Positions 5,565 to 8,302 of a stretch of DNA of 8,302 nucleotides are shown in pieces. Numbering within the stretch: position 1 is the stretch's first letter; every line of letters begins with the position of its first letter. The position numbers and the translations under genes are program-made. The DNA comes from an uncultured Pelosinus sp. (GTDB taxonomy: Bacteria; Bacillota; Negativicutes; UMGS1260): the NCBI GenBank assembly GCA_900550105.1, contig URQW01000112.1, forward strand, positions 1 to 8,302. The letters are read 5' to 3'. A model generated the notes under the pieces. It made no database searches and was not told the DNA's origin. It saw only the letters and a program-made list of their open reading frames with translations.

Positions 5565-6965
5565 ATGAACATTTTGCGGACAAAGAGTATTGACGTACTA
5601 AAAGAAGGGGCGGCGGCAAATGGGCTGAAAAAGAGCTTGACCGCTTTTGATCTTGTTCTTTTAGGTATTGGCTGTATTATTGGGACCGGTATTTTTGTAC
5701 TTACCGGGGTTGCAGCGGCAAAGTACGCCGGACCAGGAATCATGCTTTCTTTTGTTTTATCGGGCCTCGCCTGTGCTTTTGCGGCTCTGGCTTATGCAGA
5801 ATTGGCAGCTATTGTGCCAATTGCTGGTAGCGCCTACACCTATTCCTATGCGGCGCTTGGTGAAATTATTGCCTGGATTGTTGGTTGGAATCTGGTTCTA
5901 GAATATTCTGTTGGCTCTAGTGCTGTGGCTGCGGGATGGTCTGGTTATGTAGTAGGTCTTTTGAAGTCTGGCGGCATTGAGTTGCCAAAAGCCTTTACAG
6001 CTGTACCGGCTGATGGCGGTATCGTAAATCTGCCAGCGATGATTATTGCTATTTTTCTTAGTTTATTACTTGTGCGCGGTACGAAAGAAAGTGCAACTTT
6101 AAACAGAATTCTTGTTGGTGTGAAGCTTATTGCTGTATTCTTATTTCTTCTATTAGCCGGTCCTCATGTAAATACGGCAAACTGGTCACCCTTTATGCCT
6201 TTCGGTTTTGCTGGCGTAGCTGGTGGCGCGGCTATTATTTTCTTTGCTTATATCGGCTTTGATGCTGTAGCTACAGCAGCAGAAGAATGTAAGAATCCGA
6301 ATCGTGATCTGCCAATTGGAATTATTGGTTCTTTAATTGTTTGCACCGTGCTTTACATTGCGGTAGCGGCAGTTTTAACAGGTGTTGTTCCTTATAGTGA
6401 ACTTAATAATGCAGAGCCTGTTGCCTATGCACTACGCGCAATTGGCTATAATTTGGGATCTGCTTTAGTGGGAACTGGCGCAATCTGTGGGATTACTACA
6501 GTATTGTTAGTCTTGATGTATGGACAGACGCGCGTTTTCTTCGCGATGTCACGTGACGGTTTAATTCCTGCTTCCATTTGCAAAGTTCATCCTAAATATG
6601 GTACGCCTCATATCATTACCATGGCTGCCGGTGTCGTCGTTGCTTTGATTGCTGGCTTTACGCCAATCGGTATTATTGCTGAGCTTACTAATATCGGCAC
6701 TCTCTTTGCTTTTGTTGTTGCCGCTATCGGTGTGTGGGTATTGCGGCATGTACGGCCTGATTTAGAGCGTCCCTTCCGTTGCCCGGCTGTTTCGATTGTG
6801 GCTCCATTAGCTGTTTTCTCCTGCGGTTATTTGATGTATAATTTGCCGGCGGAGACTTGGGAACGGTTCTTTATTTGGAGCGCCATTGGCTTTGTCGTAT
6901 ATTTTGGCTATAGCTATCGTAACAGTACTTTAAATAAGGGTGCTATCGCGACGAATGAAGAGTAA
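5565..6965 (+). CDS. APC-family amino acid permease (CAT/YfnA-like)
   Basis: A 466-residue inner-membrane transporter of the amino acid-polyamine-organocation superfamily, closest in style to the cationic amino acid transporter branch (YfnA, GkApcT). Twelve hydrophobic segments can be drawn between residues 28 and 450. TM1 carries the unwound glycine motif GIGCIIGTGIFVLTG (34-48), which binds the substrate backbone. YAELAAIVPIAGSAYTYSY (77-95), WNLVLEY (108-114), FFAYIGFDAVATAAEE (226-241) on TM6 and GQTRVFFAMSRDGLIP (320-335) are family signatures. Import of an amino acid by proton symport is likely; the actual substrate cannot be read from sequence. AGGGGAG at 5552-5558 lies six bases before the chosen ATG; a GGAGG at 5546-5550 is too distant. 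Between pheT and zapA it appears to form its own unit, with a promoter and leader hairpin before it and a strong terminator after it. Confidence 0.92.
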   Translation: MNILRTKSIDVLKEGAAANGLKKSLTAFDLVLLGIGCIIGTGIFVLTGVAAAKYAGPGIMLSFVLSGLACAFAALAYAELAAIVPIAGSAYTYSYAALGEIIAWIVGWNLVLEYSVGSSAVAAGWSGYVVGLLKSGGIELPKAFTAVPADGGIVNLPAMIIAIFLSLLLVRGTKESATLNRILVGVKLIAVFLFLLLAGPHVNTANWSPFMPFGFAGVAGGAAIIFFAYIGFDAVATAAEECKNPNRDLPIGIIGSLIVCTVLYIAVAAVLTGVVPYSELNNAEPVAYALRAIGYNLGSALVGTGAICGITTVLLVLMYGQTRVFFAMSRDGLIPASICKVHPKYGTPHIITMAAGVVVALIAGFTPIGIIAELTNIGTLFAFVVAAIGVWVLRHVRPDLERPFRCPAVSIVAPLAVFSCGYLMYNLPAETWERFFIWSAIGFVVYFGYSYRNSTLNKGAIATNEE

Positions 6966-6978
6966 GTTGAGAAAAAGT

Positions 6979-7011
6979 GGGGAGCGGCATTTTGCTGGCT
7001 CCTCTTTTTTT
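6979..7011 (+). terminator. Intrinsic terminator after the permease gene
   Basis: GGGGAGC (6979-6985) pairs with GCTCCTC (6998-7004) with one G-U pair. An inner GGCA/TGCT helix extends it across a one-base bulge, and seven T follow (7005-7011). It begins 13 bases after the permease stop and separates that gene from zapA. Confidence 0.9.
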
Positions 7012-7025
7012 CCTTGAAAACGGGG

Positions 7026-7055
7026 GCAGGAAAAGGCTTTTTCCTAGTCGAATAT
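7026..7055 (+). promoter_or_regulatory. Sigma-H-like promoter candidate upstream of zapA
   Basis: GCAGGAAAA (7026-7034), a 12-base spacer and GTCGAATAT (7047-7055) match every fixed position of the Bacillus sigma-H consensus as I recall it (RnAGGAwWW, 11-12 bases, RnnGAATww). Transcription would start near 7063, leaving a leader of about 27 bases with the zapA ribosome binding site. A sigma-A -10 box, TATACT (7053-7058), overlaps it but has no recognisable -35 partner. AGGAAAA (7028-7034) and TTTTCCT (7039-7045) also form a seven-base inverted repeat over the -35 and spacer. Confidence 0.45.
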
Positions 7056-7089
7056 ACTTTAGAATATTTGTTACAATAAGGGTGAGTAT

Positions 7090-7344
7090 ATGGACGGAAA
7101 AACAAATAAAACGTCTGTTCTATTATTAGGGCGGGCTTATCACATTAAAGGCGATATCGATCCGACTAGACTAAAAATGATTACAGAAATGCTTGATGAT
7201 CGCATGCGTAAACTGGCCCAGAGCAATTATCGTCTTTCGACTGAAATGGTAGCTGTTTTAACAGCGCTGAATACGCTTGATGAATATTTGCGTTTAAAGG
7301 AAGATTATGAAGAGCTTATGGAACTGATCAAAGAAGACCGTTAA
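7090..7344 (+). CDS. zapA: Cell division protein ZapA
   Basis: An 84-residue cytosolic protein that binds FtsZ and promotes bundling and Z-ring assembly. The N-terminal globular part holds the family pattern V-L-L-L-G-R-A-Y-H-I-K-G-D-I-D-P (residues 10-25), followed by a long helix (about 26-50). The ALNTLDEYLRLKEDYEELMELI stretch begins the C-terminal coiled coil that drives dimer and tetramer formation. The length equals that of Gram-positive ZapA, shorter than the Escherichia coli protein. AAGGGTG at 7078-7084 lies five bases before the ATG. It stands between two terminator-bounded units and is followed 55 bases later by the DUF421 gene with no terminator between, so the two are probably co-transcribed. 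zapA near pheT is a common Firmicutes arrangement. Confidence 0.93.
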   Translation: MDGKTNKTSVLLLGRAYHIKGDIDPTRLKMITEMLDDRMRKLAQSNYRLSTEMVAVLTALNTLDEYLRLKEDYEELMELIKEDR

Positions 7345-7399
7345 AGACTCGCATAGCTTCGTCATAGCAGGGAATACTAATTCCGACAGGAGTGGTAGC

Positions 7400-8011
7400 A
7401 TGGACTATGATGAACTTGGAGTGTATTTTCTGCGGATCGTAATTCTCTTTACTTGTTCTTTGATTGTAGTACGGCTTATGGGAAATCGTGCTGTTGGCCA
7501 ATTGTCTCCCTTTGATTTTGTCATTATGGTTGGAATCGGCGATATGCTTACAACCATCGCGATGGAGACGAATAAAAGTGTTTTTGCTGGAATTGAAGGT
7601 TTGGTGTCTTTTTTGCTCTTGCAACAACTTCTAGCACGGCTTGCTTTAAAGAGCAAGCGGCTGCGGAAATGGTTTGAAGGAGCTCCTGTTGTTCTTATTG
7701 ACAAAGGGAAGATTCAACAAGCGAATTTAGTGAAAACGCAATTTAATTATGATGATCTTCGCCAGGAACTTCATAAGCAAGGAATGGATTTTACGAATCT
7801 ACCTGTAATTAAGACGGCAAGAATTGAAAGTTGTGGCACTTTTAGTGTGATTAAAGATCCTGAGTGTGAGCCGCTAACGAAGCGAGATTTAGAAGTGTAC
7901 TTGCAAAATATTATGGAAAACCCACTTAGCCCATTTGGCGCTAAGTGGAGGAAATTTGAAAACACGCTAGATGAAGTCCATGATTTTGTGACAAAGAAGG
8001 GGGCGCACTAA
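7400..8011 (+). CDS. YetF/DUF421 family membrane protein
   Basis: A 203-residue protein with three predicted membrane helices (about 7-25, 37-55 and 60-80) and a cytosolic C-terminal region. The family signature MGNRAVGQLSPFDFVIMV (27-44) lies between the first two helices. The soluble part starts with APVVLIDKGKIQQANLVK (95-112), then the paired alpha/beta YetF domain (DDLRQELHKQGMDFTNLPVIKTARIE), and ends in a charged helix with no further motif. YetF-type proteins are poorly understood; related DUF421 proteins in spore formers sit in the spore inner membrane, and the 2Duf member affects heat resistance. A spore role here is only a possibility. The start is supported by AGGAGTGG at 7388-7395. 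It follows zapA by 55 bases and precedes the metalloenzyme gene by 39. Confidence 0.9.
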   Translation: MDYDELGVYFLRIVILFTCSLIVVRLMGNRAVGQLSPFDFVIMVGIGDMLTTIAMETNKSVFAGIEGLVSFLLLQQLLARLALKSKRLRKWFEGAPVVLIDKGKIQQANLVKTQFNYDDLRQELHKQGMDFTNLPVIKTARIESCGTFSVIKDPECEPLTKRDLEVYLQNIMENPLSPFGAKWRKFENTLDEVHDFVTKKGAH

Positions 8012-8019
8012 AAGTGGGC

Positions 8020-8044
8020 TCTCTCTTTCTATAGAAAAGAGGGG
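8020..8044 (+). promoter_or_regulatory. Hairpin that can cover the ribosome binding site of the last gene
   Basis: TCTCTC (8020-8025) can pair with GAGGGG (8039-8044), the ribosome binding site of the following gene, using two G-U pairs. TTTC (8026-8029) pairs with GAAA (8034-8037), leaving one bulged A and a four-base loop. It could limit translation of the downstream gene. It has no T tract on its 3' side, so it does not read as a plus-strand terminator. Confidence 0.4.
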
Positions 8045-8050
8045 ATGTTA

Positions 8051-8302
8051 GTGAAGCTCTTATTTTTATTTATTGATGGGCTGGGATTAGGTAAGAGCGA
8101 TCCAGCGATAAATCCTCTGGTTCGGTTTGCTCCTAGCTTTTTTTCTGCTTGGTTGAAGCAGCCCTTAACGGAGGAGCTGCGGCCTATTATTAGTGATACG
8201 GTTTGTTTACTGCCGCTTGATGCTACGTTGGGAGTAGCAGGTTTGCCGCAAAGCGCTACAGGTCAAACAACTTTATTTACCGGTATTAATGCCGCTAAAG
8301 CT
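8051..8302 (+). CDS. Alkaline-phosphatase-superfamily metalloenzyme, N-terminal part (partial)
   Basis: The first 84 residues of a protein that continues past the window. FLFIDGLGLG (residues 5-14) carries the metal-binding aspartate D9 typical of the alkaline phosphatase / cofactor-independent phosphoglycerate mutase superfamily. LDATLGVAGLPQSATGQTTL (56-75) contains the S-A-T-G-Q-T motif, in which T70 is likely the phosphorylated nucleophile and second metal ligand. The NPL after DPAI (17-23) and the short spacing between the two motifs fit the small metalloenzyme-domain group rather than true phosphoglycerate mutase. The substrate is unknown. GTG at 8051 is taken as the start because GAGGGG (8039-8044) lies six bases before it; the in-frame ATG at 8045 touches that site and leaves no spacing. 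It may be co-transcribed with the DUF421 gene 39 bases upstream. Confidence 0.82.
   Translation, partial: MKLLFLFIDGLGLGKSDPAINPLVRFAPSFFSAWLKQPLTEELRPIISDTVCLLPLDATLGVAGLPQSATGQTTLFTGINAAKA

Noticed and set aside
7069..7077. Extended -10 TG-T-TACAAT before zapA.
   Set aside because: Transcription would start inside or after the ribosome binding site at 7078-7084, so a normal leader could not form from it.
7371..7384. Inverted repeat GGAAT-ACTA-ATTCC between zapA and the DUF421 gene.
   Set aside because: Five pairs with no T tract and no promoter context. It is too weak for a terminator or operator call.
1..8302. A new defence, mobile or biosynthetic system in the window.
   Set aside because: All the larger genes belong to known families, mostly translation and division functions. 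I found no recombinase, transposase, terminal repeats, CRISPR repeats or obvious toxin-antitoxin pair.

Overview
The window looks like a core chromosomal segment of a low-to-mid GC Firmicute. The best guess is a spore-forming diderm of the Negativicutes (Sporomusaceae-like). The reasons are strong AGGAGG-type ribosome binding sites, a tRNA-sensing T-box in front of pheST, a YqzL-type small protein, a Gram-positive style ZapA and a YetF/DUF421 protein. The lineage is inferred from gene content and protein style, not from a database match.

Layout. Bases 1-57 are the last codons of an unidentified plus-strand gene, closed by a hairpin terminator that can also serve the convergent gene. Bases 117-539 (minus strand) encode a FlK-like hot-dog thioesterase. 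A short divergent intergenic region follows, then a SpoU/TrmH rRNA methyltransferase of the YsgA/RlmP type (687-1481). Its stop codon overlaps the -35 box of a good promoter that drives a 29-residue YqzL-like gene (1558-1647). Six bases after that gene comes a phenylalanine T-box leader (1654-1878: specifier UUC, acceptor-pairing UGGU, terminator with nine T), followed by pheS and pheT. An APC-family amino acid permease (5565-6965) with its own promoter and a strong 5' stem-loop sits between pheT and zapA. zapA (7090-7344) is preceded by a sequence fitting the sporulation sigma-H consensus. It is followed by a YetF/DUF421 membrane protein (7400-8011) and the start of an alkaline-phosphatase-superfamily metalloenzyme (8051 to the window end).

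How it works together. The core is translation: an rRNA 2'-O-methyltransferase and phenylalanyl-tRNA synthetase, with synthetase expression controlled by uncharged tRNA-Phe. zapA belongs to cell division and is often found near pheT in Firmicutes. The permease, thioesterase and DUF421 protein look like lineage-specific neighbours. I see no mobile element, CRISPR array, tRNA or rRNA gene, and no convincing new multi-gene system. The points worth a second look are regulatory: the yqzL/T-box arrangement, the permease leader, the sigma-H-like zapA promoter, a hairpin over the last gene's ribosome binding site, and a displaced catalytic glutamate in the thioesterase.
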